Source of the DNA: VRUE01 sp963703895
GTDB lineage: Bacteria; Actinomycetota; Thermoleophilia; Solirubrobacterales; 70-9
DNA: 64,000 nt
Direction of reading: 5' to 3'
Assembly: GCA_963703895.1 (NCBI GenBank)
Contig: CAVPFX010000002.1
Span: 1,364,001-1,428,000 of the forward strand
The notes beneath the pieces are model-generated. The model searched no databases, was not told the origin of the DNA, and worked only from the letters and a program-made list of their open reading frames with translations. Shown here piece after piece: positions 26,954 through 40,136 of this stretch (the stretch's first letter is position 1; each line of letters opens with the position of its first letter). Made by a program: the position numbers and the translations under genes.

Positions 26954-28108
26954 GTGGCGGACCTGACGCGTAACGCGGTCGACGTGCTGCCGGCGGGGAT
27001 GCTGCAGGAGCAGCTCGGCGCCGGTGCGCCGCTGCGGGTGAAGCTGGGGATCGACCCGACCACGCCTGACATCCACCTCGGCCACACGGTGGTGCTCGAG
27101 AAGCTGCGCGAGTTCCAGCAGGAGGGCCACCAGGTGGTGCTGATCGTCGGCGACTTCACCGCTCGGGTCGGCGATCCCAGCGGCCGCTCGGCCCAGCGGC
27201 CGCTGCCGTCGGCGGAGGAGATCGAGGTCAACGCCGCCACCTACCAAGAGCAGGCCTTCAAGGTGCTCGATCGCGAGCGCACCGAGGTGCGCTTCAACAG
27301 CGAGTGGCTGCGGATGGCGCCCGAGGAGCTACTCGGCCTGCTCGCCCAGACCACCGTCGCTCGGCTGATCGAGCGCGACGACTTCCAGAAGCGGCTCGCC
27401 GCGGGGGCGCCGATCGCCGCCCTGGAGCTGCTCTACCCGCTGCTGCAGGGCTACGACTCGGTGGCCGTCGAGGCAGACATTGAGCTGGGGGGGACCGACC
27501 AGAAGTTCAACCTGCTCTTCGGCCGCGACATCCAGACCGCCTACGGTCAGAAGCCGCAGTCGATCCTGACCATGCCGATCTTGGTCGGCACCGACGGTGA
27601 GCGCAAGATGAGCAAGTCGTTGGGCAACTACATCGGTGTCACCGAGGCGCCGGAGGAGATGTTCGGCAAGACGATGCGGGTGCCGGACGCGGCGATGCCG
27701 GAGTATTTCCGCCTCGTGCTCGGCGCCGAGCCCCCCGCCGGGGCGCCGCCCAACGAGGCCAAGCGAGCACTCGCCCGGGGCATCGTCGAGCGCTTCCACA
27801 GCGCTGCCGCGGCAGAGGGCGCCGAGCAGCATTTCAACCGCCTCTTCGTCGAGCGCGGCGCCCCCGACGAGGTCGAGGAGCTCGAGCTGGGCCCCTATAC
27901 GGGCGAGAACGGCGGCGACGTCCACCTGCCGGCGCTGATGGCCGGGGCCTTCGAGATCAGCTCCAGCGAGGCACGGCGCTTGATCCGCCAGGGTGGCGCA
28001 AAGCTCGACGGGGAGCCAATCCCCTCCGATACCCTGGACCTGGCCCCGAGCGAGCTCGAGGGCCGCGTGCTGCAGGCTGGCAAGCGGCGTTTTCGCCGAC
28101 TTCGCTAG
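26954..28108 (+). CDS. tyrS: tyrosyl-tRNA synthetase (TyrRS type 2, TyrZ-like)
   Basis: Class I synthetase charging tRNA-Tyr. 384 residues, the shorter TyrZ branch. The HIGH-equivalent is DIHLGHTVVL (about 39-48) and the second signature is KMSKSLGNYIG (about 219-229). A C-terminal S4 RNA-binding domain is visible (ISSSEARRLIRQGGAKLDGEPI, in pieces). GTG 26954 lies 67 nt from the divergent PBP start. The rrn promoter begins immediately after its stop, so tyrS is probably a single-gene unit. Confidence 0.95.
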   Translation: MADLTRNAVDVLPAGMLQEQLGAGAPLRVKLGIDPTTPDIHLGHTVVLEKLREFQQEGHQVVLIVGDFTARVGDPSGRSAQRPLPSAEEIEVNAATYQEQAFKVLDRERTEVRFNSEWLRMAPEELLGLLAQTTVARLIERDDFQKRLAAGAPIAALELLYPLLQGYDSVAVEADIELGGTDQKFNLLFGRDIQTAYGQKPQSILTMPILVGTDGERKMSKSLGNYIGVTEAPEEMFGKTMRVPDAAMPEYFRLVLGAEPPAGAPPNEAKRALARGIVERFHSAAAAEGAEQHFNRLFVERGAPDEVEELELGPYTGENGGDVHLPALMAGAFEISSSEARRLIRQGGAKLDGEPIPSDTLDLAPSELEGRVLQAGKRRFRRLR

Positions 28109-28113
28109 GCGAC

Positions 28114-28142
28114 TAGGCAAAGCGCCGCCGTAGCGCTATACT
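28114..28142 (+). promoter_or_regulatory. candidate rrn promoter
   Basis: TAGGCA (28114-28119, 4 of 6 to TTGACA), a 17-nt spacer and TATACT (28137-28142, 5 of 6 to TATAAT), about 260 nt before mature 16S and 5 nt after the tyrS stop. Confidence 0.6.
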
Positions 28143-28401
28143 CCCGCGTCCTTCCGGGGCAGGCCTCCGTGCCTGGTCCGTGCGTAATGAGCGGCGAGTC
28201 CCGCCGCAAAGGCGCAGCGGTCTTTGAAAACTGAGCAGCGTGCACCCCGCGGACATTCGTGTTCGTGGGATGTTTGAGCCCGATCCACTCGGTGCGCCAG
28301 CGCGCCGGGTGGTCTGATTTACCCGTCATGCCGGTCGCCGAGTATGTGTACCCGGCGATTTGCAATTTGCCAGGCATGACAGCTCTCTGTAAGAAGTACC
28401 T
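28143..28401 (+). other. rrn leader with 16S processing stem and boxA-like antiterminator
   Basis: Transcribed leader. GCGGTCTTTGAAAACTGAGC and following (28217-28241) pair with 30005-30029 downstream of 16S, 23 of 25 positions, forming the pre-16S processing stem. TTTGAAAACTG is also a boxA-type antitermination-like element; a close copy, CTTGAAAACTG, recurs in the 16S-23S spacer. No ORF is supported. Confidence 0.6.
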
Positions 28402-29946
<1,545 letters not shown>

Positions 29947-30162
29947 CTAGGGAGATTTCTCTAGAACGTCGACCGGGCTCCCCAGTGTCTCTATGGCACT
30001 GGGTACGCTGCTCAGTTTTGAGAGACCGCCAACGGCAGTCCGTCGTTGTGTGCGCCTCGGTGGACCTTGAAAACTGTACAAGACCAAAAACAAGAATCTG
30101 CTTATGTAGATTCTTGGGGTAATTTAATTATGACCCGCACACTTAGGTGTGTGGGTTGCTCA
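29947..30162 (+). other. 16S-23S spacer without tRNA genes
   Basis: 216-nt spacer with no cloverleaf or CCA-end sequences. It holds the 3' strand of the pre-16S stem (30005-30029) and the 5' strand of the pre-23S stem (30058-30085), plus a local hairpin around TCTAGGGAGATTTCTCTAGA (29946-29965). Confidence 0.7.
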
Positions 30163-33163
<3,001 letters not shown>

Positions 33164-33230
33164 ATGTTTATTACTTACCCTGAGGTCTTGTACGGTTTTC
33201 AAGCTCCACCGGGGGCGGTCTCGCAATATT

Positions 33231-33346
33231 TCCGGTGGTGCATAGCAAAAGGGAAACACCTCTTCCCATTCCGAACAGAGCAGTTAAGCCTTTTAGCGCC
33301 GATGGTACTTGGGGGGCAACCCCCTGGGAGAGTAGGTCGCCGCCGG
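33231..33346 (+). rRNA. rrf: 5S ribosomal RNA
   Basis: About 116 nt: TCCGGTGGTGCATAGC at the 5' end pairs with GTCGCCGCCGG at the 3' end; the internal CCCATTCCGAACAG and GATGGTACTTGGGG are characteristic. It follows 23S by about 67 nt and is followed by the operon terminator. Confidence 0.95.
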
Positions 33347-33362
33347 TTTTTACTTATTCGCT

Positions 33363-33397
33363 CGAGCCCGACCCCGCCGGTCGGGCTCGTTCTGTTT
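33363..33397 (+). terminator. rho-independent terminator of the rrn operon
   Basis: Eleven-bp G+C-rich stem CGAGCCCGACC/GGTCGGGCTCG (33363-33373, 33379-33389), 5-nt loop, then TTCTGTTT. It ends at the stop codon of the convergent hydrolase. Confidence 0.85.
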
Positions 33398-34580
33398 ATG
33401 GCTTAGAACGGCCTCGCAGCGCTGGCTGGTTTGCGGCGATTTGCAGGAGAAAACGGTGCAGACTTCGGTCGTAGAGCGCCGGGTCGACGTTCCAGCCTTG
33501 AGTGTGCCCCGCCCGTGGAACTGCGTAGTAGTCGACCCAGCGAGGCAAGTCCTCGGCAAATTCTTCACTGGTTGAGATCGGCACGACCTCGTCGTCATCG
33601 CCGTGGAAGAGAAGGATCGGCAGGTGAAAGTCTTCCGTGTGCCGCAGTGCATCGAGGCTGTCCCAATCGGCGTCGATACGAGCGTCTATTGCCCACTCCA
33701 CCGGCAATGCGGCGAATGACGGGAAGCCCATCTGTGTGGCGTTGAATTCAAGGATCGCCTTCCAGTTCAAGGCCGGGGCGTCGAGGATCAGGCCGTCGGT
33801 CCGATCGGCGAGCGATGAGCGCTCCATGAACTGCGTGATCAGCGCTCCGCCCATCGAGTAGCCATCGAGGACGATCTTGTCGGCGCCGTGGCGAAGGGCG
33901 TAGCGAACCGCGGCCGCAAGATCGCGCCACTCGGTCTGGCCTTGGTGATGAAGGTCGTCGGGGCTGCTCGGTGCGCCGAGATCGTCGCGGTAGGAGATCA
34001 GCAGCGAGTTGTATCCAGCCCGGTACAGGGTCGGCGCTATCCGCAGGCCGATCTGACGATCGCCGTTGATTCCGTGGACGACGATCGCCCAGGTCCTGCT
34101 CCGCTGCCCTTGAGGCATGCCAATGGCCGGGATCTCCCATGCGGGCATCGGACCGAGCTCGCTCGGTATGTCCACGGAGCGGTAGGCGAGCCCCCGGGCT
34201 TCGCGAGGGTTGCCGAAGTAGACGTTGCTGTCGATTCCCGCCTCGAGCCCGGGGACCAGAAAGCCGTGGACGTCGGTGAGGCGCCGGGTGACGCGGTCGT
34301 CGTTTTCGCTCAGCACCGGCCCCACCACGGCATGTCCGCCGTCCCAGACCAGGCCATAGACGCCGGGCCGCTCGCTGGTGTCGGAGTGCTTCAGCGCGAT
34401 CTGGCCGGGGGAGACCGCCTCGATGTCCACCTGCTCGGACCATGGCGAGTGATCTGGCACCAGCACGAGGGAGGCGAAGTGCCAACTGATGAGAGCTCCG
34501 ACGATGAGGGCGACGAACAGAGCCAGGCCGGAGGCGACGATGGCACGAAGGTGCCGTCGCCACCAGGGCCGCTCGTTCAT
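33396..34580 (-). CDS. membrane-anchored alpha/beta hydrolase
   Basis: 394 residues. An N-terminal transmembrane helix (about 13-33) is followed by a beta-rich extension and an alpha/beta-hydrolase domain from about residue 160 (WAIVVHGINGDRQIGL). The nucleophile elbow is GYSMGG (about 247-252); the acid is probably Asp in LFHGDDDEVVP and the base His in RAGHTQGW near the C-terminus. It resembles bacterial esterase/peptidase proteins of the BEM46/ABHD13 type; the substrate is unknown. A small ORF ends 1 nt upstream and has a LexA-type box at its start, so both may share SOS control. Confidence 0.8.
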   Translation of the reverse strand: MNERPWWRRHLRAIVASGLALFVALIVGALISWHFASLVLVPDHSPWSEQVDIEAVSPGQIALKHSDTSERPGVYGLVWDGGHAVVGPVLSENDDRVTRRLTDVHGFLVPGLEAGIDSNVYFGNPREARGLAYRSVDIPSELGPMPAWEIPAIGMPQGQRSRTWAIVVHGINGDRQIGLRIAPTLYRAGYNSLLISYRDDLGAPSSPDDLHHQGQTEWRDLAAAVRYALRHGADKIVLDGYSMGGALITQFMERSSLADRTDGLILDAPALNWKAILEFNATQMGFPSFAALPVEWAIDARIDADWDSLDALRHTEDFHLPILLFHGDDDEVVPISTSEEFAEDLPRWVDYYAVPRAGHTQGWNVDPALYDRSLHRFLLQIAANQPALRGRSKP

Positions 34581-34581
34581 C

Positions 34582-34779
34582 TCAGTGGCGGGTGGCGAAG
34601 CTGCGGTCGACTGTGCGCCGGACTGCCGGACGGGCCGGATGCTGCCGCTGGCGAGACTCGCAGGCGGAGGCGGGCCTGCCCGCCGGCTCCAGTCCGTACT
34701 CGCCCAGGGTGGCGAAGTCGATCAGCAGGTCGACGGCGTCACTGAGCCGCGCTGCAAGGTTTGTCTTTGAATCGAACAT
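34582..34779 (-). CDS. small hypothetical protein under a LexA-type box
   Basis: 65 residues from ATG 34779 (MFDSKTNLAARLSDAVDLLI...), with an amphipathic first half (about 8-32) and a basic, Arg-rich tail. A longer frame from ATG 34857 would add 26 residues but would lie across the box. It ends 1 nt before the downstream hydrolase start, so the two probably form an operon. I recognise no family. The start codon lies inside CGAAC-N4-GTTCG (34773-34786), an arrangement that would suit a leaderless, LexA-repressed transcript. Confidence 0.45.
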   Translation of the reverse strand: MFDSKTNLAARLSDAVDLLIDFATLGEYGLEPAGRPASACESRQRQHPARPAVRRTVDRSFATRH

Positions 34780-34786
34780 AGGTTCG
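34773..34786 (-). promoter_or_regulatory. LexA/SOS-box match
   Basis: CGAACATAGGTTCG fits the Gram-positive/actinobacterial LexA consensus CGAACN4GTTCG at all ten fixed positions. It overlaps the ATG of the small leftward ORF. About 0.06 matches are expected by chance in 64 kb at equal base composition. Confidence 0.55.
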
Positions 34787-34860
34787 ACTCTACGTAGCTC
34801 CCCGGATGGAAGCTCGGAGTTGCAGCGCTTCTTGCATTTCGTGCCTGGAAAGCGCATGTC

Positions 34861-35841
34861 CTAGCGCTTTCCCTGCTGTTTGGAGTCGAGTTTCGCCTTC
34901 CGCTTTGCGGGCGCTGGGAGTTGCTCGAACCCGAGCACTAGGGCGGCGGTCTCGGCGGGTTTCTCGACGTTGGGCGAGTGGCCGGCGCCGGCGATTAGCT
35001 TGGTCACCGCTTCAGGGTACGCCTCACGGTAGGCGGCGAGGGAGGCGCTGGGGTCACTGGCTATCTGCTCCTCGGCGCCCATGATCGCCAGCAGGGGCTT
35101 GCCGATCGCCGCCGCTCGCTCGGAAAGGGGCTCTTCGCCGGTGTACTCGTCGAAGGCATCGTGTGAGCCGGTGTAGGCGCTGTAGGTCATTCGCTTGACG
35201 TCCTCGACGAACGCGTCGGGGACCGGGAACCCGGGCGCGAAGGCGACCTTGAGGCCATCGCGGATCGAGAAGTCGGGCTTGATCCGCCAGAGCGCCTCAC
35301 CGATCACCGGCTTGAACGGCAGTTCGCCGATGAAGCCGACGTCGCCGTAGGAGGTATCCGGAATGCTGTCGATGGCCACCAGCCGGTTGACGAGCTGTGG
35401 CGACTGTTCGGCGAGGGCAAACGCGACCGGACCGCCAAGCGAGTGGCCAACCACCTCGGCATCCCGCACGCCGAGCCTGCCGAGCACTTCGGCGACCGCG
35501 TTTGCCTGGTCGGGAACCGAGTAGCCCGAGGCGGGCTTCTCCGAGCCACCGTGGCCGAGCAGGTCGACGGCGATCACACGGTGCCGGCGAGCGAGCAGGG
35601 GAATCATCCCGTCCCAGTAGTTGATCGCGCAGGTGAAGCAGTGGATCAGGACGATCGGCGCGCCGCTCCTGGGGCCGCGCTCGACGACCTCGAGTTGCCC
35701 GCTGCCGACGTCGACCAGCCGTCCGCCCGCTTCGGTGACGGCCGCTGACTTCGTTTCGCGATCGATGAACAGCGCGTTGAGGGCGAGCAGCACAACGAGC
35801 GCGACCACCGCCCCGATCAGGATCTTCCAGCCTCTCCGCAT
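34861..35841 (-). CDS. membrane-anchored alpha/beta hydrolase (lipase/esterase-like)
   Basis: 326 residues. A signal-anchor helix (about 7-27) precedes an alpha/beta-hydrolase domain: oxyanion region VLIHCFTCAINYW (about 64-76), DLLGHGGSEKP, nucleophile elbow GHSLGG (about 133-138) and catalytic His in AGAGHSPNVEKP near the C-terminus. The C-terminal tail is Lys-rich. Family members act on lipid or xenobiotic esters or halides, and the substrate is not resolvable. Divergent from murA with 25 nt between starts, so regulatory signals must overlap coding sequence. Confidence 0.83.
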   Translation of the reverse strand: MRRGWKILIGAVVALVVLLALNALFIDRETKSAAVTEAGGRLVDVGSGQLEVVERGPRSGAPIVLIHCFTCAINYWDGMIPLLARRHRVIAVDLLGHGGSEKPASGYSVPDQANAVAEVLGRLGVRDAEVVGHSLGGPVAFALAEQSPQLVNRLVAIDSIPDTSYGDVGFIGELPFKPVIGEALWRIKPDFSIRDGLKVAFAPGFPVPDAFVEDVKRMTYSAYTGSHDAFDEYTGEEPLSERAAAIGKPLLAIMGAEEQIASDPSASLAAYREAYPEAVTKLIAGAGHSPNVEKPAETAALVLGFEQLPAPAKRKAKLDSKQQGKR

Positions 35842-35866
35842 CGAGCGTTACCCTAGCCGGAACCCC

Positions 35867-37165
35867 ATGGAGAAATTCGTCATCAACGGCGGCGTGCCGC
35901 TGTCCGGCGAGGTGACCGTCGCCGGCAACAAGAACGCGGCCCTGCCGATTCTTGCCGCCTGCCTGCTGACCGAGGAGGAGCTGCTGCTGCACCGGGTGCC
36001 GCGGATCCGCGATACCGAAGCCCAGCTCGCCCTGCTCGAGCGGCTCGGGGTCGAGGTCGCCTGGGTCGCCGACAACAGCGTGCGGCTCTGCGCCCGCGCG
36101 GTTTCCGAGGTCTCCGTCGACGAGGAGCTCTCGAATCAGATTCGCGCCTCCTTCCTGCTCGCCGGCCCGTTGCTGGCGCGCTTCGGCGAGGCGCGGATGC
36201 CGCCTCCGGGCGGCGACTTCATCGGCCGCCGTCGCCTCGACGCTCACCTCGACGCCTTCAAGGACCTCGGTGCCCGCGTCGACGGCGATCGCTGGATCGA
36301 GCTCAGCGCCCCTGCTGACGGCCTCTGCCCCTGTCACATCTTCATGGACGAGCCCTCGGTGATGGGCACCGAGAACGCCCTGATGGCGGCAGCGCTGACC
36401 GCCGGGCCGACGACGATCTCCAACGCGGCCAGCGAGCCGCACGTCCAGGACCTCGCCCGCCTGCTCAGCGCGATGGGCGCCCAGGTCGACGGGATCGGCT
36501 CCAACGTGATGACCGTGCACGGTCGCGACCGCCTATCCGGGGCCGAACACACGATCTCGGCCGACCACATCGAGGTCGGCAGCTTCATGGCGCTCGCCGC
36601 CGCGACCGGGGGCGACCTGCGCATCCGCGACGTCGAGCCGCTCGACCTGCTGATGGTGCGCCGCCAGTTCCGCCGCCTCGGCCTGCACTCGGAGATGGAC
36701 GGCAAGGACATGCTCGTTCCGCCCGGCCAGCAGCTGAGGATCCAGGCCGACCTCGGCGACGCAATCCCGAAGATCGAGGACGGGCCCTGGCCGGCCTTTC
36801 CCGCCGACCTCACCTCGATCGCCCTCGCCCTCGCCACCCAAGCCGACGGCGAGATCCTGATCTTCGAGAAGATGTTCGAGAACCGCCTCTTCTTCGTCGA
36901 CAAGCTCGTCGCGATGGGCGCTCGGATCACGCTCTGCGATCCCCACCGGGCGATCGTCAGCGGTCCGAGCCGGCTTCATGGCGAACGGGTCGAGAGCCCC
37001 GACATCCGCGCCGGCATGGCGATGCTCATCGCCGCCCTGGCGGCGGACGGGACCTCGGAGATCGGCAACATCCGCCAGATCGACCGCGGCTACGAGCAGA
37101 TCGACGACCGCTTGCGCGCCCTCGGCGCCCGGATTGAACGCGTGTCGTCAGAGGTCCCTGCCTAG
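35867..37165 (+). CDS. murA: UDP-N-acetylglucosamine 1-carboxyvinyltransferase MurA, Asp active-site form
   Basis: First committed peptidoglycan step: transfer of enolpyruvate from PEP to UDP-GlcNAc. 432 residues with the EPSP-synthase fold; Lys22 in AGNKNAALP is conserved. The loop reads PPPGGDFIGRRRLDAH, with Asp117 at the position of the usual catalytic Cys. The same change in Mycobacterium and Chlamydia makes MurA insensitive to fosfomycin. ATG 35867 begins the homology directly (MEKFVINGG). The gene is followed 36 nt later by hisZ. Confidence 0.93.
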   Translation: MEKFVINGGVPLSGEVTVAGNKNAALPILAACLLTEEELLLHRVPRIRDTEAQLALLERLGVEVAWVADNSVRLCARAVSEVSVDEELSNQIRASFLLAGPLLARFGEARMPPPGGDFIGRRRLDAHLDAFKDLGARVDGDRWIELSAPADGLCPCHIFMDEPSVMGTENALMAAALTAGPTTISNAASEPHVQDLARLLSAMGAQVDGIGSNVMTVHGRDRLSGAEHTISADHIEVGSFMALAAATGGDLRIRDVEPLDLLMVRRQFRRLGLHSEMDGKDMLVPPGQQLRIQADLGDAIPKIEDGPWPAFPADLTSIALALATQADGEILIFEKMFENRLFFVDKLVAMGARITLCDPHRAIVSGPSRLHGERVESPDIRAGMAMLIAALAADGTSEIGNIRQIDRGYEQIDDRLRALGARIERVSSEVPA

Positions 37166-37201
37166 CAGGGCTTTCCGGCCCACTCTCGTAAGGTCCGGCG
37201 G

Positions 37202-38197
37202 ATGATTCATCCGATTCCACCTGGAACGCGCGACGTGCTGCCCGACGAGATGCGGGAGCTGCGGCGCCTGCACCTCGCCCTGATCGAGGTCTTCGAAGCA
37301 CGCGGCTACGGCGAGGTCGCCACGCCGGCGATCGAGTACGACGAGGTGCTCGCCCGCGGCGACGGGCGCACCGCGGACACCGCTTACCGCTTCTTCGATG
37401 GCAGCGGCGATCTGCTGGCGCTGCGTTCGGACATGACGGTGCCGATCGCCCGCCTCGTTGCCAGCCGCTATGCCAGCGCGGAGGCGCCGCTGCGACTCTG
37501 TTACCTGGCAAACGCTTACCGGGCCGTGCGGCCCCAGCGCGGCCAGATGCGCGAGTTCGCCCAGGCCGGGGTGGAGCTGATCGGTGCGCCGGCGCCCGAC
37601 GGCACCGCCGAGGTGGTCGAGGTGCTCGAGGCGGCGCTCGAGGCGGCCGGCCTCAGACGGGCGGTGATCGGGCTCGGCGATGCCGACCTTTACCGCCAAC
37701 TGCTTGCCGAGTTCGGCGTCGACGGCGAGGCGCGCGACTCGATCCTCACCCGGCTCGCCGCCCACGACTTGGTCGGCCTCGAGGCTGAGCTCTCGGCCCT
37801 GCAGGGGGTGAGCGACGAGCAGGTCGCGACATGCGTTGCGCTCTCGCAGCTGCGCGGCGGCAAAGAGGTGCTGGAGGAGGCGCGGGCGCTCGGTGGCGCC
37901 GCGGTCGAGCGGGCCACGGCGCGACTGGGGGAGACCCTGGAGGCGCTCGAGGCCCGTGGAGTGGCCGAGCGCGTCCAGATCGACCTCGGCCTGTTGCGCG
38001 ACCTTGGCTATTACAGCGGCGCCATCCTCGAGGTCTACGATCCGGCGCTCGGTCACGTGCTCGGCGGCGGCGGTCGTTACGACGGCCTCTTGAAGCGCTT
38101 CGGCATCGACCTGCCAGCGGCCGGTTTCGCCCTCTACCTGGAGCGGGTCCACGTCGCTCAGATGGAGGAGGAACCGCGTGGGGGTGGCGGCTCGTGA
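37202..38197 (+). CDS. hisZ: ATP phosphoribosyltransferase regulatory subunit HisZ
   Basis: HisRS-like protein without tRNA charging ability that pairs with short HisG to form the first enzyme of histidine synthesis and gives it feedback inhibition. 331 residues with the class II synthetase core: IPPGTRDVLPDEM near 5-17, the motif-2-like LRSDMTVPIARLVASRYA (about 73-90), CYLANAYRAVRPQRGQ (about 100-115) and motif 3-like GGGGRYDGLLKRFG. Its length lacks an anticodon-binding domain. The stop overlaps the hisG start as GTGA. Confidence 0.92.
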   Translation: MIHPIPPGTRDVLPDEMRELRRLHLALIEVFEARGYGEVATPAIEYDEVLARGDGRTADTAYRFFDGSGDLLALRSDMTVPIARLVASRYASAEAPLRLCYLANAYRAVRPQRGQMREFAQAGVELIGAPAPDGTAEVVEVLEAALEAAGLRRAVIGLGDADLYRQLLAEFGVDGEARDSILTRLAAHDLVGLEAELSALQGVSDEQVATCVALSQLRGGKEVLEEARALGGAAVERATARLGETLEALEARGVAERVQIDLGLLRDLGYYSGAILEVYDPALGHVLGGGGRYDGLLKRFGIDLPAAGFALYLERVHVAQMEEEPRGGGGS

Positions 38198-38874
38198 GCG
38201 CCGAGGTCGCCGGCATGAGCCGGGCCAAGGCGGAAGGGCCGTTGAAGATCGCCGTACCGCGCGGAGCGCTGTTGGGTGGAACCCTTGACCTGCTCGACGC
38301 CGTCGGCATCGACACCAGCGAGGTGCGGGGCGAGTCGCGCTCGTTGATCTTTCCCGGCGAGAGCATCACCTTGGTGACGATGCGGCCCTCCGACGTGCCC
38401 ACCTACGTCGAGGCCGGCGCCGCCGACGTCGGCATCACCGGCAAGGACGTCCTGCTCGAGCAGTCCGACCGGGTCGTCTACGAGCTGCTCGACCTCGGCT
38501 TCGGCCGCTGCCGCATGGTCCTCGCCGGGCGCAAGGGGGACGAGCGCCTGGGCGAGTCGGAGCGGCGGCTCGGGATGATGCGGATCGCGACCAAGTATCC
38601 GCGCATCGCCGAGCGCTACTTCGAGCGCACCGGCCGTCAGGTCGAGGCGATCGAGGTCAAGGGCTCGGTTGAGCTGGCGCCGTTGATCGGCCTCGCCGAT
38701 GGCATCGTCGACCTCGTCGCCACCGGTCGCACGCTGGAGGAGAACGACCTCGAGGTGCGCGAGGAGATCGTCGAGTGCACTGCGCGCTTCGTCGCCAACC
38801 GCGTCTCCCACAAGCTGCGAGCCCGCGAGGTCGACGGGCTGACGGCAAAACTGCGCCAGACCCTCGCCCGATGA
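38194..38874 (+). CDS. hisG: ATP phosphoribosyltransferase catalytic subunit, short form HisG
   Basis: Joins ATP to PRPP to start histidine synthesis. 226 residues from GTG 38194, or 219 from ATG 38215. It lacks the C-terminal His-binding domain of long HisG, consistent with the adjacent hisZ. Motifs: IAVPRGALLGGTLDLLDAVG near 19-38, GITGKDVLLE near 80-89, and the PRPP loop in LVATGRTLEENDL near 178-190. Coupled to hisZ (GTGA) and to hisD (ATGA). Confidence 0.94.
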   Translation: MSAEVAGMSRAKAEGPLKIAVPRGALLGGTLDLLDAVGIDTSEVRGESRSLIFPGESITLVTMRPSDVPTYVEAGAADVGITGKDVLLEQSDRVVYELLDLGFGRCRMVLAGRKGDERLGESERRLGMMRIATKYPRIAERYFERTGRQVEAIEVKGSVELAPLIGLADGIVDLVATGRTLEENDLEVREEIVECTARFVANRVSHKLRAREVDGLTAKLRQTLAR

Positions 38875-40136
38875 GGCGCCGCCAGTTTCACTGGGAGGGC
38901 GCCGAGGAGACCGCGGCGGCGATCCGCTCCTGGACGGCGGCCTCGGCGCCCAGCGTCGACGTCAGCGCGATCGAGCGCGAGGTGCTCGAGGGTGGCGACG
39001 GGGCGGTGCTCTGCATGACCGCCCGCTTCGACGCGACCGAGCAGGCGCCGACCGCGCTGCGGGTCGACACCGGTGCCGGCGCCGAGGCGCTCGCGGCGCT
39101 CGACCCCGGACTGCGCGAATCGCTGGAGCTGGCGGCCGCCAACGTGCGCGCTGTCGCGGAGGCCCAGATAGCGGAGGGCCCGAGTGCGGTTGAGCTCCCC
39201 CAGGGCCAGACGGTGACCGTACGCGAAGTGCCAGTTTCCGCGGCCGGGCTCTACGCCCCCGGTGGCCTCGCCGCCTATCCCTCCAGCGTGCTGATGTGCG
39301 CGATCCCGGCCAAGGTGGCGGGAGTCGAGCGGATTGCCCTCGCCTCGCCGCCCAGCCCCGACGGCAAGGTCAACCCCCTCGTCCTCGCCGCGGCGGCGCT
39401 GTGTGGGGTCGAGGAGATCTACGCGATGGGCGGCGCCCAGGCGATCTTCGCCCTCGCCCACGGGACTGAGACGATCGCCGCCGTCGATGTGATCGCCGGC
39501 CCCGGCAACGCCTGGGTGCGCGAGGCCAAGCGCGCCGTCTCGGGCAGCGTCGGCATCGATTCTCTCGCCGGCCCCTCCGAGCTGATGCTCGTCGCCGGCG
39601 ACGGCACCGATCCCGAGTGGGCGGCGCTTGACCTCTGCGCGCAGGCCGAGCACGGCGCCGAGGGGCCGTTGCTTGCGGTCGCGGTCGAGGAGGCAGTGCT
39701 CGAGGCCGTGGCGGCTGCGACCGAGAAGGCCGCGGCGGAGCACGAGGGCATCGGCGACGCGCCGCTGGCCCTGGTCCAGGTGCCCGACCTCAGCGACGCG
39801 ATCGACCTTGCCAACGCCTTCGCGCCGGAGCACCTCGAGCTCTTCGAGGAGGATGCGGCGCAGCTGGCCGACGGGGTGCGGACAGCGGGTTGTGTCTTCA
39901 TTGGGCGCTACGGAGCGACCGCTTTTGGCGACTACGCCGCCGGCTCCAACCACGTGCTGCCGACCGGCGGCGCCGGTCGCTTCTCCGGGCCGCTCGGCCC
40001 GGGTGTCTTCCGCCGCCGGATCGCTGCCGTGCAGGTTCCCCCCGGGGCGGCGGCGAAGCTTGCTCCACACGTCGATGTCCTCGCCCGGGCGGAGGGATTC
40101 CCAGTCCACGGCGAGTCAGCGATGATTAGGCGATGA
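38871..40136 (+). CDS. hisD: histidinol dehydrogenase HisD
   Basis: Zn-dependent four-electron oxidation of histidinol to histidine, the last pathway step. 421 residues from ATG 38871, which overlaps the hisG stop. Signature segments: GLYAPGGLAAYPSSVLM near 124-140, MGGAQAIFALAHGTE near 186-200, GPGNAWVREAKRAV near 211-224, IDSLAGPSELM near 231-241, and the zinc/His region APEHLELFEEDA near 319-330. It is a little shorter at the N-terminus than the E. coli enzyme. Confidence 0.95.
   Translation: MRRRQFHWEGAEETAAAIRSWTAASAPSVDVSAIEREVLEGGDGAVLCMTARFDATEQAPTALRVDTGAGAEALAALDPGLRESLELAAANVRAVAEAQIAEGPSAVELPQGQTVTVREVPVSAAGLYAPGGLAAYPSSVLMCAIPAKVAGVERIALASPPSPDGKVNPLVLAAAALCGVEEIYAMGGAQAIFALAHGTETIAAVDVIAGPGNAWVREAKRAVSGSVGIDSLAGPSELMLVAGDGTDPEWAALDLCAQAEHGAEGPLLAVAVEEAVLEAVAAATEKAAAEHEGIGDAPLALVQVPDLSDAIDLANAFAPEHLELFEEDAAQLADGVRTAGCVFIGRYGATAFGDYAAGSNHVLPTGGAGRFSGPLGPGVFRRRIAAVQVPPGAAAKLAPHVDVLARAEGFPVHGESAMIRR

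Noticed and set aside
29947..30162. Possible tRNA-Ile or tRNA-Ala in the 16S-23S spacer.
   Set aside because: No cloverleaf, T-loop GTTCGAATC-type sequence or acceptor pairing; the folding there is explained by the processing stems.
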